A program made the position numbers and the translations under genes. The notes under the pieces are model-generated. The model was given only the letters and a program-made list of their open reading frames with translations, made no database searches and was not told the DNA's origin. A stretch of DNA of 64,000 bases from Maratus speciosus (Eukaryota; Arthropoda; Arachnida; Araneae; Salticidae), in contig OZ010786.1 of assembly GCA_963932465.1 (NCBI GenBank), positions 273,452,411 to 273,516,410 on the forward strand, read 5' to 3'. This document shows, one piece after another, positions 12,600-23,917 of this stretch; within the stretch, counting starts at the first letter, position 1; each line of letters begins with the position of its first letter.

Positions 12600-13195
12600 C
12601 CGGAAGGACTTTTTTTAAAGCGGATTTAATTTAAAATCTTTATAACTCGAAGCATTATTCATCGGATTTCATTTTTTTTTCATTTAATTAAAGAGAAAAG
12701 TATAAATTTAGTTTTGTTTCAGGATTTTTTTAAATATTAATTTTGAAAATATTAAAAATATTAATTTAAAAAATTATATAACTTATTTTTTAAAAAATCA
12801 TATTTTCAAAAGTAAAATTTTTTTCAAATTTGCCGAAACAAAATTAACGTAAATTAATCAAAAAAGACATGTTCCAAGTTTGCAACTTTTTTATTTACGA
12901 TTCTTGACATAATAATTTAAAGACGAGAAACGGTAAAAAGAAAAAAAATACATCATGCAGAAAAACGCATTTAAAGTTTTAAACATTGATTGGCTCCTAA
13001 TAAAATTTTTAAATGCTTTTTTAAAAATTGCATGTGAAAAAACAACTTCTTTCTGTAGCTTAAACTTCCGATTCAGTTTAACTTTTGCCGTTTCCACCTC
13101 CTTTTTGTATTATTTAAATGTCCATAAATAAATGTTAAATGTGTAATTTGAAACAATGCTTTTTCTAACATGCCGATTAGGAGTTTTTCATATTT
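12600..13195. other. AT-rich spacer, no gene recognised
   Basis: Homopolymer-rich A/T sequence. The 68-codon minus-strand ORF is Lys/Phe-rich, without recognisable motifs. Confidence 0.45.
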
Positions 13196-14400
13196 TAGCT
13201 CTCACAAATTCAGGCTTTTTATCGTCCCGGCGAGGCCGTTAAAAAAATCCGTATAGCGGGGCCGGGCCAGACACGTGATTGGCGACTTTTTTCTGAAAAC
13301 TCGGCCAGGCCGGGCCTAACATATTTTTTCATACCGAACCGGGTGTTGGTGTGATTTATAACGGCCAATTATCTACACGAGGGATATTGGAACGAAGGAA
13401 AGAGTGCCTTTCGTGGAGGTCTTTCTAAGGGAAAATAATTCGTATTTACACAAGGATATCCAAGGTTAGAAGAAAACCACTGAAAACTACGAACGATGGG
13501 GCCGAAGGGCACGATTGGGTTCAAACCCAGCACCTCCCGTCTACCAGCTTTAAGAGCAGAACCTCTCGGCCACTGGTTATACCGAACCGGGACTGGCTTC
13601 CTTATTCCTAGGTCTCCCCTGGGCGAAATTTTCAGTCCCGGTCTCGAGACAACCCGTATTAAAATTATTACCTCTGACTGACCTAATCCGTGCAAAAATA
13701 ACTAAAATTTGGCTCAGCCCAAAGACTATTACAACAAATGCATATATTTTTAAATGGCCATTATTTTACAATAAATCTTTAAAATTCGTATTTTTAAATG
13801 ATAGTGGATTTTAAGGCAAAAAAATTAAAATACAGCAAAATTAGTGAGAAAAATCTGCCTATGACGGAATCCTTTCTTAAACGGAAAAATCTGTTGATCC
13901 ACGGAAAATGAATATAATAATACCTGAGAAAAAATAGACTACATTTACAAGGAAACTTGTCTATAACGATCTTTTTTTTTCTTTCCTATGTGATTCCATC
14001 TTAAAAGATTAGCATTTTTATAGCATTTATAGCATTTTTCATTGTCTCCAACGCATGGAATATGGATTAACGATATTAAAGGATAAGTGAATAATTTACG
14101 TATAAATAGAGATTCATTAATTAAACAAATAATCACAACTTTTGGCGCTTCTTTAAAAATAATAATTATAAACATGAAAAAAGAAAATCTATAATAAGTA
14201 TTTTTGGTCAGAACTCCTCCATACGAAACAACTTTTAACCATATCGATGTAAAAAACTATGTAGAAATTCAGTCAGGCCGGGACAGGCTACGATTTGAAC
14301 TTTTTCACAGGCCAGGTAGGGCCGAACTTTTTTTCCTATGGGTCGGATCGGGACCGAACCTAGATATTTCGACCCGTGCAGACCTCTAGTGCAGACCACC
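13196..14400. repeat. GC-rich GGCCGGG-type repeat flanks around a SINE
   Basis: Two GC-rich stretches, 13210-13345 and 14266-14400, carry variants of GGCCGGGCC and CGGGACC in an otherwise AT-rich setting. They could be the ends of an old transposon split by later insertions. Ends and target duplication were not resolved. Confidence 0.25.
13352..13590 (-). mobile_element. tRNA-derived SINE (Ser/Leu-like head)
   Basis: The minus strand holds an A-box-like AGTGGCCGAGAGGTTCTGC (13556-13574) and a B box GGGTTTGAACCC (13517-13528), the internal RNA polymerase III promoter arrangement. A ~150-bp body follows with TTCCCTTAGAAAGACC and GTAGATAATTGGCCGT. The same body occurs at 16690-16875 on the plus strand without the tRNA head, so this is a dispersed family. 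The 108-codon ORF across it is incidental. Confidence 0.65.
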
Positions 14401-14839
14401 AGCATACTTTGAAAACAGGTTTAACGTAAAATCTATACGCTGCCTATTTTATGTCCAAAGGAGAGGCACTGTCTTATATCGACTTTTAACATAGACGCCA
14501 ACATTGTAAAGACTGTATCAGGAGTAAACCACTTAAATTTCAGGAGTATTGAACACTCTTCAGGAGTAAAATGTTCACGTTTCAGGAGTCATTTCAGGAG
14601 TTGTATATAGTTTTTTTACGAGCTATATTTTTTACAAATATTTTCAGTCCTCTTGCAGCTTTTGCATTTATCAACACAAACATAATTTAAATAAAGGTTA
14701 CTAAATTTAATTTTACTTTTAATGTATTAATAATTTTTCATGATAAATTTATAAAATTAAATATTTTTTTTTATCCCTACAGAGCAAAAAATCCTCGATT
14801 GATATAACTGTGTGAAATTACATGACTATTTTTCCCCTA

Positions 14840-16060
14840 CAAAAAAAATAAAGTGACTCTTTTCCGCGACCAATTAACAAAATTCGCGCTTTTTTGCTGA
14901 GATCGACTGACGAAAATCGCGATGTTCTGCCGCGACTGATGGACGAAAATCGCGATGTTCTGCCGCGACTAGCGGACGAAAATCGCGATGTTTCGCCGCG
15001 ACTGACAGACGAAAATCGCGATTTTTTGCCGCGACTCACTGACCAGGGGTGATTCTGAGTAAAAAAAAAAAATCTGAAATTCACAGCAAATTTTCTGAAA
15101 GATTAAAGCAGACGGGTGAGGACTCCCAAAACTAACTATATGTTTTTTTTTGTTTTTTTTCTGCGCCCCTTTGACAAAATTAGTGTTCTTTCGCGATCCT
15201 TTCACGAAATTTGCTGTTTTTCGCAATCTTTTTGATGAAATTTTCGGGTGTTTTTTTCCGCGATCGTTTGACGAAATTTGCGTTTTCCCCCTCGATCATC
15301 CGGCGAAAGTGACGATTTTTTTTACGAACGATTGAGGAAATTGATTATTTTGACGGAATTGATTATTGTTGAAATTCGCGCTATTTTTTATGTCCGAATT
15401 TTCGGGCTGATGACCGAATTTTTCAATTTTCAGAACCGAAAGCCTTATATTTTCGAAACAGCGATGTTTTGCCGCGACTGACAGACGAAAAGCGCGATTT
15501 TTTGCCGCGACTGACTGACGAAAACAGCGATTTTTGCCGCGACTGACTGACGAAAACAGCGATTTTTGCCGCGACTGACTGGCGAAAACAGCGATTGTTG
15601 CCGCAACTGATTGACCAAAACAGCAATTTTTTGTCGCGAATGACTAATGGAATTCGTGATTTTTTTGCAGTGCAGCGAGTGATTGACAAAATTCGCGATT
15701 TTTATCATTGGCCGATTATCAGGATATTTTTTCCTCAATTGATTAACGGAATTTTGCCGCAGCTGACGGCCGAAATTAGAATTTTTTTTGGAGATTAAAA
15801 AAATTTGCGATTTTTATCCACGATCTATTGATGAATTTCACGATTATTTGCAGCGAATGATTGACAAAAGTTGCAACTTTTTTGAACGACCGGTTGGCGA
15901 AATTTGCGATTTTCTGCCACGAGCGATTGTAGAAATTCGCGGTTTTATCGACTAATAGACAATTTTCGCGATATACGAGTACTTCAACGACCGATTGACG
16001 AAATTCGTGATTTTTTGCCGCGATCGATCGAAGAAATTCGCGATTTTATTTTGCCTCAAA
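14840..16060. repeat. GC-rich minisatellite (GCCGCGACTGACNGACGAAAA)n
   Basis: Units of ~33-36 bp with the core CGCGACTGACTGACGAAAA are tightly repeated at 14870-15050 and 15465-15650. Between and after them are looser ~50-60-bp variants built on CGATTGACGAAATTCGCGAT. Translated, the array gives low-complexity SRGKKSRFSSVSRG peptides on the minus strand and EIRDFLPRS on the plus strand. Both strands stay open because the unit is stop-poor, so I do not regard it as a protein gene. Confidence 0.7.
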
Positions 16061-16194
16061 TTTCCGTATTTTCTACCTTATTACCGTACTTCCGTATTTT
16101 ATTCTACACTTCCGGAGAAACTCCGGAATTTCCGGAGACATTGGCATCTATGCTTTTAATAATGTACAATTTGTGGATGATCCCTATCTTGCAT

Positions 16195-16546
16195 TCAAAA
16201 CGGGTCAAAAACTCGTCGCTCAGAGGCATGGATAAATGGTGTAAGTCACGAATTTTGGATTTTGATATCTCTGCGAATTTTGAAGATATCGAGATGCATT
16301 TTTTTGTGTTTAATTCAGGAATGGATAAGGAAAAATTTCCTAATTGGGAATTTTACTCTACGGGGGCCGTATAAAAAATTAATTTTTGTATTTTCTCATA
16401 TAGACCCCCCCCCATGGAGTTGAACCTTATCTCATCATATTTTGCACCTTTTTTAATAAAACTTTGCAATTAGAAGTATGTGCCTAGGGGCAATATTTAA
16501 GGAGATAGCCTATCGTTTCGATATTTATGAATCACCCTGTATATTT
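16195..16546 (-). repeat. TACAGGGTGATTC repeat, copy 2 (inverted)
   Basis: Read on the minus strand from 16546 it starts TACAGGGTGATTCATAAATA and follows copy 1 (9924) for about 270 bp through GGTGCAAAAT and TATACGGCCCCCGTAG. The two copies face each other across 6.6 kb, as terminal inverted repeats would. Confidence 0.6.
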
Positions 16547-16689
16547 ATTGTACGAAACCCTCCGTGCGCTTGTAATACTCGCATTTGGCCGTTTATTTTA
16601 AATTTATATAGCTATATTTCACAATTCTTGTTCTTTTCGAGCTTCCTATAATTTTCCAACGAAGCCCCGCCTTTCCATTTTCTGATTTT

Positions 16690-16875
16690 CCGCTCACGCA
16701 GTCACCCGTCGGCCTAACCGTTTCGGAGTTTTCGTGGTTTTCTTCGAAAACTTGGATTTCCATGCGTAAATACGGGTTAGGTTCCCTTAGAAAGACCCCC
16801 ACGAAGGGCACTCCCCTTAGGGCCTATATCCCAAGAGTAGATAATCGGCCGTCAAAAATCAATCCAACCCAACCC
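16690..16875 (+). mobile_element. SINE body fragment, same family as 13352-13590
   Basis: Shares GTGGTTTTCTTC, TTCCCTTAGAAAGACC and GTAGATAATCGGCCGT in the same order as the SINE at 13352-13590. The tRNA-like head is missing, so this is 5' truncated or strongly diverged. Confidence 0.55.
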
Positions 16876-17482
16876 AACCCGCTCACGCAGTCAGTCTGCT
16901 TAACTAGACCTTTTTTAACACTTTCCAACATAGTTGAAAAGTGTTTATGACTTCGGTTTGTCTAGCCGTCTGGCCATGTGGCCGTCTGTCCGTATGGCCG
17001 TCAGGCCTTCTGTCCGTCAGGCCGTCTGACCGTCTGTCCACGCTCTAACTCTCATAAATATGCTCGGATCGTTCTGAAATTTTTGGATGTTAGTGACCTC
17101 TACCATAGCACGTTCCCTATTTCAAATTAAGTTTGTAGCATGTTTAGTTCATTTACAGGGACAGTCAAAAGTTTTCCGTTACATTACGGCCAATGGGAGA
17201 AAATCGTTTCAAATGATTTTTAATGGTGTTACTCTCTTTCAAACATAGTAAAATTGATATTCATTTATAAAGCCCACTAAAATATGCATTCTGTTGAATA
17301 TGCGGTGCAAAGAATAGTTATTGTTCATTTACAGGGCCACACAAAAGAATTCGTTCATAATGGTATAGGGGAAATTCTTTGCGGTGTATTTGAAAAGATT
17401 TCAGATACTATATTGTATCCGAATTACTGTATATTAGTAATGATTGCTCGAAATGCATTTTTAATTATGATATGCGCTTTTT

Positions 17483-18440
17483 TAGGGTTTGGTTCATCTG
17501 ACGAAACCCTATTCGTCTCGCTCCTCTGTCTGTCTGTCTGTCTGTCCGCCTGTCATAGAGCCCGTTCTCAGAAACTATACATGTTGGAGACTTGAAATTT
17601 TGCTTATAGCTAGACACCACATATCATACGAAAAATTGTAAAATTTTGAAAAAGTCGTACATTTATCCCTGTGGGCTCCCACATGTGTATTTTAAACAAT
17701 TCATTCTAAGTGAGCCGCTAATTAGGTTGGAGGCTTGAAATTTTACATACTTATAGCTGAACACCTCACATCAAATGACAAACCATATAAGTTTGAAAAA
17801 GGTCGTACATTTAACTCTTTGGGCTCCCACATGTGCATTTTAAACAATTCTTCCTAAGTGAGTCCCTAATTAGGTTGGAGGCGTGAAATTTGGCATACTT
17901 ATAGCTGAACACCTCGCATAACGACAAGCCATAAAATTTTGAGAAAGCCGTACATTTAACCCTTCGAGCTGCCACATGTGTACTTTAAACAATTCTTTCT
18001 AAGTGAGCCCCTATTTAGGTTGGAGGCGTGAAATTTTGCATACTTATAGCTGAACACCACTTATCATACGATAAATCATAAAATTTTGAAAAAATCGTAC
18101 ATTTAACCCTTTGCGCTCCCACATGCGTATTTTAAGCAATTCTTTCTAACTGAGCCCCTTATTAAATTGGAGATGTGAAATTTTGTATACTTATAGCAGA
18201 ACACCTGAGGCCAGGTGACAAATCTTAAAATCTTGAAAAAGTCTTACGTTTAACCGTTTGAGCGACCAAATATGTATTTTAAGCAATTCTTTCTAAGAGA
18301 GCCCCTAATTAAGTTGGAGACATGAATTCTTTCTGTATAGCTGAATACCTCAGACCATACGGCAAATCATAAAATTTTCAAAAAGTCTTACATTATTTAC
18401 TCCTCCGGGCTCTAACTTGTGTATTTTAAGCAATTTTTCT
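17483..18440 (+). repeat. Nested hairpin array, six ~146-bp units
   Basis: A hairpin TAGGGTTT...GAAACCCTA (17483-17510) precedes a (CTGT)n run (17525-17545). Six units follow, marked by GTTGGAGGCTTGAAATTTT near 17583, 17726, 17874, 18019, 18166 and 18313. It lies within the outer array at 16905-19410, whose motif continues on both sides. Non-coding. Confidence 0.65.
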
Positions 18441-18532
18441 AACCTCCGCCCTTTTCACACGGGGATCACTTTTCCAACTTTTGCCGACACCCCTTTGACC
18501 ATTCTTTCATATTATGCCCCATAGCCTTACAT

Positions 18533-18700
18533 ATTTTAGTTCCACTTTTTACCGCCAGGGGCGCCTACTTATCTCGGGTGCTATCCGCCCAATCCCCGCG
18601 ACTAATATATCTACAGATAGTATATAAAACGGAGTTTCGTTCGGATAGAGGTTTGTTTAGAATAGAGTGCGCCCCTGGTTGCGAAATGTGGAAATAACAG
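18533..18700. repeat. Short imperfect foldback
   Basis: GTTCCACTTTTTACCGCCAG and CAGGGGCGCC at 18538-18567 are mirrored by GCGCCCCTGGTTGCGAAATG at 18670-18690. Likely a MITE remnant; ends not resolved. Confidence 0.4.
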
Positions 18701-19410
18701 ATTTTTCAAAAGGATAAAGTGTTTTGAAAGGAATATTAAACGAAACCCTTTGTGCGATCTGTGATTGCACTTACCTACTTATTCACTTTGTTTATGCATA
18801 CTATAAATGCTATAGTTCATATACAGAGCTACAGAAATGAATTCGTAAAGGTTACTGAGTATGAGCATAAATTGCTTAATGGTGGGTTTTAAAGGATTTA
18901 TACATTTTTACGCTGAACTGAATTTAGTGTACTAAGAAATATTTGTAGAATATAGATAAAATTATATACATAAAATATGAAAGAGTTGGATACATGGCCG
19001 TCTATGGGTGATAATTTCTAGAAATGTAATTTCAGTAGTTTTAAGCGTGTTTTAGTTTGAATTAAATTTTAGCTAAATAGTGGCATGTAATAAAGATACT
19101 GGGTAAACTACAGGGCTGAACAAAAATATTCAAGTATGTTTCCATCTATTAGTATAAATTGCTGAAAGATGAATTTCAACCTGTTATGCATTTTTTCGCT
19201 AAACTAAATTTTCCCATTATATAGTTTATATATCAACATACAGATCGAATACAGGGCTGTTCAAAAGAATTGGAATACATATTTGGCTATGGGCTGTAAC
19301 TACTGAAATCAGATTTTTAAATGTTTACTGAGTTATCTTATTTACCTTATTTCCCTAAGTAACGAAGTTTCGTTAAAGCTTGCAGGGAGTGTTGGAAAGT
19401 GTTTCATAAT

Positions 19411-19507
19411 CTATGCTGTACGCGTGATTTTTCTTACTTGTTTATTCTTCAATCATGTCGCCTTCTGCTGTGCGAGCAGAAGACTTTCTTGACTTTTTTA
19501 TCTCTAT

Positions 19508-19553
<46 letters not shown>

Positions 19554-21508
19554 CATTAAATCATGGTTTTCCAAAAAAATTCATATATTCATTAATATAC
19601 AATTAGTATTTTTCTTACATGATCTTTTAAAACAAATTAACACATGCGTAAACAAAATTACAAAAAAATTATAAAATAAAAAAATCTCTATAAAAAATAA
19701 AAATTGTAAAATGACATAAAAAAATTATTATAGGTTGGATGGGTGGGTAGATGTTAGAGTACGGAGGAGGGTGGTGTTGTCTGGATAATACGCAATGGTT
19801 AATTTATATATAAAAAAATGGGGCTTTTGTATTATTACTATATTTTTAATACGTGTTTTATAAGGATGTTGATTTGATATTTTATATGTAATTGGTGAAT
19901 TTCATTAATTATTAGCTTTATTATTGTTTAATCTTATTTACAATCATTTGTTATAAATTTTAATTTAATAAGGACAATATCATATTAATTACTAATAGTA
20001 TGCCATTTTTATAGTGATTAATATACATATAAGTATATTTAATATAAATAAAGTTATACTGTATGGATTAAAATTGGGTAATTATATTTATTATTATTCC
20101 TCTATTCTTATTAATATTTTAATATTTATTTATTTTCACCTAGTGTTATATAATTTATTATCGGTTTATTGTTTTTGAATGTCCCACATTCATACTTTTA
20201 GGATTTTTATGGATGTATAAAATAATCCACACACTATATTTGTGCTTTTTAGGTAATTGGAATTTAAGTATCAGTTCACCTTCTTTATACTACCATATGT
20301 TTTTTATTTCCTGTTCATTTTATAATTATCTTATATATAATAGTTTTTATTAAAGATTTTTATATTTTTAATAATTATTTATATTAATTATTAATGAATT
20401 TATTCTGTTTTATAGCATATAGCTATATGCTATATTTTATCGTTGTTCTAGAATTATTTAAATTCTTAGTGTAGTTTAAATAAATTTGCTAATAGAATAT
20501 TTTGTATGCTTTTTAAATTTTATTAACAATAGTTTTTTTTAAAATACATTGTGTGGTTTATATTCAGTTTATAATTATCTATATATAAGGATATTTTTGG
20601 TTTTGCTGTTAATAAAACAATTGTTACATTCAATTGCTTACAACTGAAGCAAGTCTTTTGACAATTAAATCATAAATGTAATACTAGATGGCAGCACCAC
20701 AATTTGTGTTTTTTTTTTTTCGATAAGTTCTAGATTTACTTCTTCCAGCTACATTTCAGTTATAATTTACTACACCAGGGGGAATTTTTAGCTAAATTTT
20801 GACGATATTGTTTAACGGTTTTTAATTAATTTAATAGTGCATTTTAATTATGTAATTACTTTCTATTTATATTATTTTATATTATATTAAAAGTTATTTA
20901 ACATTTATTTCAATATGTATTAACTGCATCCTATGGTATCAATTACTGTGATTTCTTAACTGTTTTATTAACCTTAATCTTTACGATATGGGTGCCATGT
21001 GAGCGTGGATTTATTCTAAAATATTAATCGGTATGGTGTTTATTATTTCATTTTATATCCTATAAATATTTAAATAGGTTTTATTGTTTTTTCCATTTCA
21101 TATTATTTGTTTCTATTCTGTTTTCATTTTTAATCAATTCACTTGATTTTAATGGTTGTTAGGGCACAGGGGAAAATAACTTTTAGCTTTAGCTTATTTT
21201 TTCCCACAGAAAACAACCATTTTGCTTATATCATTGAATTCTGTGCCCTTGAAAACGTAATTCAATATATAAGCATTTCCATTATTTGTCGGTGTCCACT
21301 TTCTTATTTTTCTTCCATAATAATTCTTATAAATAATTTAATCTTTTTTTTATATATACTTACAGCTTTAATTCATAATATTACGGTTTTTGATGGTGGT
21401 AGGTTATGTTTAATTATTGGTTATATATATATATATATATATTGTAGACATATATTGTATTACGGTTAAGCTTTTTCCATTGTTCATCTAAGATGTGTTA
21501 CACAAATA
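19411..21508. other. Very AT-rich stretch with (TA)n microsatellite
   Basis: A small hairpin CTTCTGCT-GTGCG-AGCAGAAG lies at 19462-19482 and a (TA)n run at 19511-19549. The following 2 kb is extremely AT-rich with a perfect palindrome TATAGCATATAGC... near 20412. ORFs here are compositional. Confidence 0.45.
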
Positions 21509-22295
21509 CAGTGGGTGATCGGTTAACGAACTGTTCGGTTACAAACAGATCGATTAACGAATACTTTTGCTAGAGACTTTTATATCCGGATAACGAACAC
21601 CACACAAAACAAAGCCAAGAAGAAACAATGCTGTGTTTCATTTGCCGAACTATATATAATTGCATGTATTTTCGAATTAGAGAGCTATATATTAGTTAAG
21701 GTTAGACAGTTATATATTTATGGCCTAATTAATTCATGGACTACCGGGGGTTCGGGTCCTACATTTTAGGGCCCCCAAATTAGAATGAAATGATTAGAAA
21801 CATTATTTTTTATATTTTGTGCACCTTTTTAAAGAAATATTTCTGATTGCAAATTAATTATTTTAATTGAAATTTAGTTCACAAATTATTAACAGGCTCT
21901 AGACTCTACTTGAACTTTATCAGGCCCTACGTTAAACACGATCTTTTAGATGACTAAGGACTTTTTGAAAGGTCAAAGTGACAAATTGATATGATTTAAT
22001 GCCGTAGCCAATAAATGTAAATCCTAAAATTGTTTACAAAGGGCATGTCATTTATTTTTTTTTATATGCCACGAAACTGACAAAGTCATCAAAATACGTT
22101 CTGTTCATATTAAATAAGGACGTATATTAACCTTATTATAAAGGAAAGATTTATATTGTGTTTTATTTAGCTTTTAAAAACGAATAAATTGAATTTCCAT
22201 ACAAATCTGTACTAAATCTGTGATCGGTTAACGAATAATTCGATTAGCGAACACTGTTTTGGAACGGATTGAGTTCGTTAACCGATCACCTACTG
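21509..22295. mobile_element. pogo/Tigger-like MITE with TA duplication
   Basis: Ends are CAGTGGGTGATCGGTTAACG (left) and, inverted, CAGTAGGTGATCGGTTAACG (right), each flanked by TA (21507-21508 and 22296-22297). Subterminal GTTAACGAA motifs recur several times near both ends, as transposase-binding repeats often do. At 787 bp with no transposase it is non-autonomous. CAG starts with TA duplication fit pogo/Tigger of the Tc1-mariner superfamily; family assignment is inferred. Confidence 0.7.
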
Positions 22296-22303
22296 TACTA
22301 ATA

Positions 22304-22629
22304 TACAGGGCGTGGAGTTTACACTTTTAACTGGGAAGCTTCTGGAATCCATAAGTATCTGTTCTTCTCTAATTAAAGTTCATACAAATGATCGCCTATT
22401 CAGACCAATACTTAGCATGCTGGCCACAAAATATGGAGCCGAATTTCCTCAAGTTCGGTAGAACCACAATTTGTGCGGAGTCACTGTGTATGGTTTTCAC
22501 GGTTTTCATTTTGCAATAACTATAAACTGGATCAATTCTTTCCTTCAACGTCCTTCTTGAAGGCATTCTTTCTATAGCATCATGGCCCAAAACTGCCCGA
22601 TACTTAATAAAAGCCCCTTTCGTAAACAT
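22304..22629 (-). pseudogene. Transposase N-terminal helix-turn-helix remnant (DUF4817-type)
   Basis: The minus strand encodes a start FTKGAFIKYRAVLGHDAIER followed by PSRRT, resembling the DUF4817/HTH head of mariner-like transposases widespread in arthropods (an F/YR...PSR.TI pattern). After a frameshift another frame reads FVASMLSIGLNRRSFV, similar to the second HTH of these proteins. The catalytic domain is absent. The fragment abuts TACAGGGCG at 22303, possibly an element end. Identification rests on short motifs only. Confidence 0.4.
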
Positions 22630-22639
22630 GCCTAAATAT

Positions 22640-23296
22640 GTGTATTTTCAAATAAATTGCAGACTTTTTTTTAAATTCATTTAACATCAAATACTTAAAA
22701 TAAATGTATGCATTTACTATTTGCGCTGATTCTATTTTTAAAACGAATAATGCACATTTTCAAAGCACATGAAAAATTCCTAAAAGAATTTAAAAAAAAC
22801 ATTTTATAAGAAATTGTTAATAACTTTTCTTTGATATTTACATTTAATTTTTCAAAAAAAAAAATTCTTTTTTTATTCATTAAAAGAAATGAAAATGCCA
22901 ATTGAAAGTAGATGTAATAAAAAAAAAGTTATTTCAAATCAGATCAAAAATACGAAAATTGAAATTTATGATTTTTTTTTTTTTTTTTTTTCTTTTGCTC
23001 TCTAGGGTAAATTGCTTTTCGTGTAATTACGATCGTCAGAAAACGAAATGGGCAGTTCATAATTCTTAGAAATAAATCGGTTCGTCTATTCCAATTTAAA
23101 TAAATGAATCAAAACTAATATGTTCGGAGAATTTCTACATCCTTAAATTTTCTGAATATTTAAAGGAATTTTGGGGGAAATTATACTAAATATGCATCCG
23201 TTTGGATATGTGTTATGAAAACTTGTAATATAAATAATTCTGTTTTACACCCTAATAAAATTTAAGCAGGAAAAAAATAATTTTAAGAAATATATA

Positions 23297-23345
<49 letters not shown>

Positions 23346-23900
23346 AAAACTAGTTGGATGTACCAATCCCAAAACTTTCTTCTATCTCATATACTATTTA
23401 AATATTTTTAAATGTTGTTACAAATATCAATATTTAATTTTTGTTAGTTCAATACTGTATCAACTTTGGCTTTCATCTTAAATTTCTGCTTTAGTCAATT
23501 AAACGGAGTAAAAACGAGTTAATCTCGATCATGATATGTATTAAAATCAATAGTTTTCCGTTATTTTGTGGTATATCACCTGTTCGAATAGTCGGCTTAT
23601 CAGGATGAGAAGTTACCATCGCTTCACGAGCTGCCGGTGGACAATAGAACTTCGAAAAATCCCTGCCGGCCCGGCCTACAGGCAGAGGTAGATTTCGAAG
23701 TTAAGTATACTAATTTCACCAACAAAAACTAAATCATTATTAGATTTAAATCCACTTTAATAGTTTTATCTGTCTGCTTTTGACGAGTTTTTATTTACTT
23801 TTTATAAAATAGCTGGTTTTATCAGAATCATGTTAAGGCGATATTAAAAAAAATATTTTCCCATACTCAACAACTCGAAATTTTCTGGCACATTTTCAAT
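22640..23900. other. AT-rich, no gene recognised; (TA)n at 23288-23342
   Basis: A TATATA run lies at 23288-23342, followed near 23350 by AAACTAGT and AAAACTTTCTTCTAT. That pair resembles the leader of the blocks at 700 and 1735. A GC-richer patch with inverted CTTCGAAA/TTTCGAAG lies at 23640-23700. Confidence 0.4.
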
Positions 23901-23917
23901 TCATTTTTAATTAAAAA

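Larger units (their letters stand above)
16905..19410. repeat. Outer hairpin array with TTTACAGGGCCACAC units
   Basis: Opens with a hairpin (ACACTTT...AAAAGTGT, 16910-16940), then a run of GGCCGTCTGTCC variants (16965-17040), then loose units marked by TTTACAGGGCCACACAAAAG near 17156, 17328, 18822, 19108 and 19250. GTGTTGGAAAGTGTTT near 19390 is the inverse of the opening ACACTTTCCAACA, giving short inverted ends. The array is interrupted by the separate array at 17483-18440. Confidence 0.5.

Noticed and set aside
14818..15738. SRGKKSRFSSVSRG repeat protein on the minus strand
   Set aside because: It is a direct translation of the minisatellite, open in several frames on both strands, with no start context and no conserved non-repeat domain.
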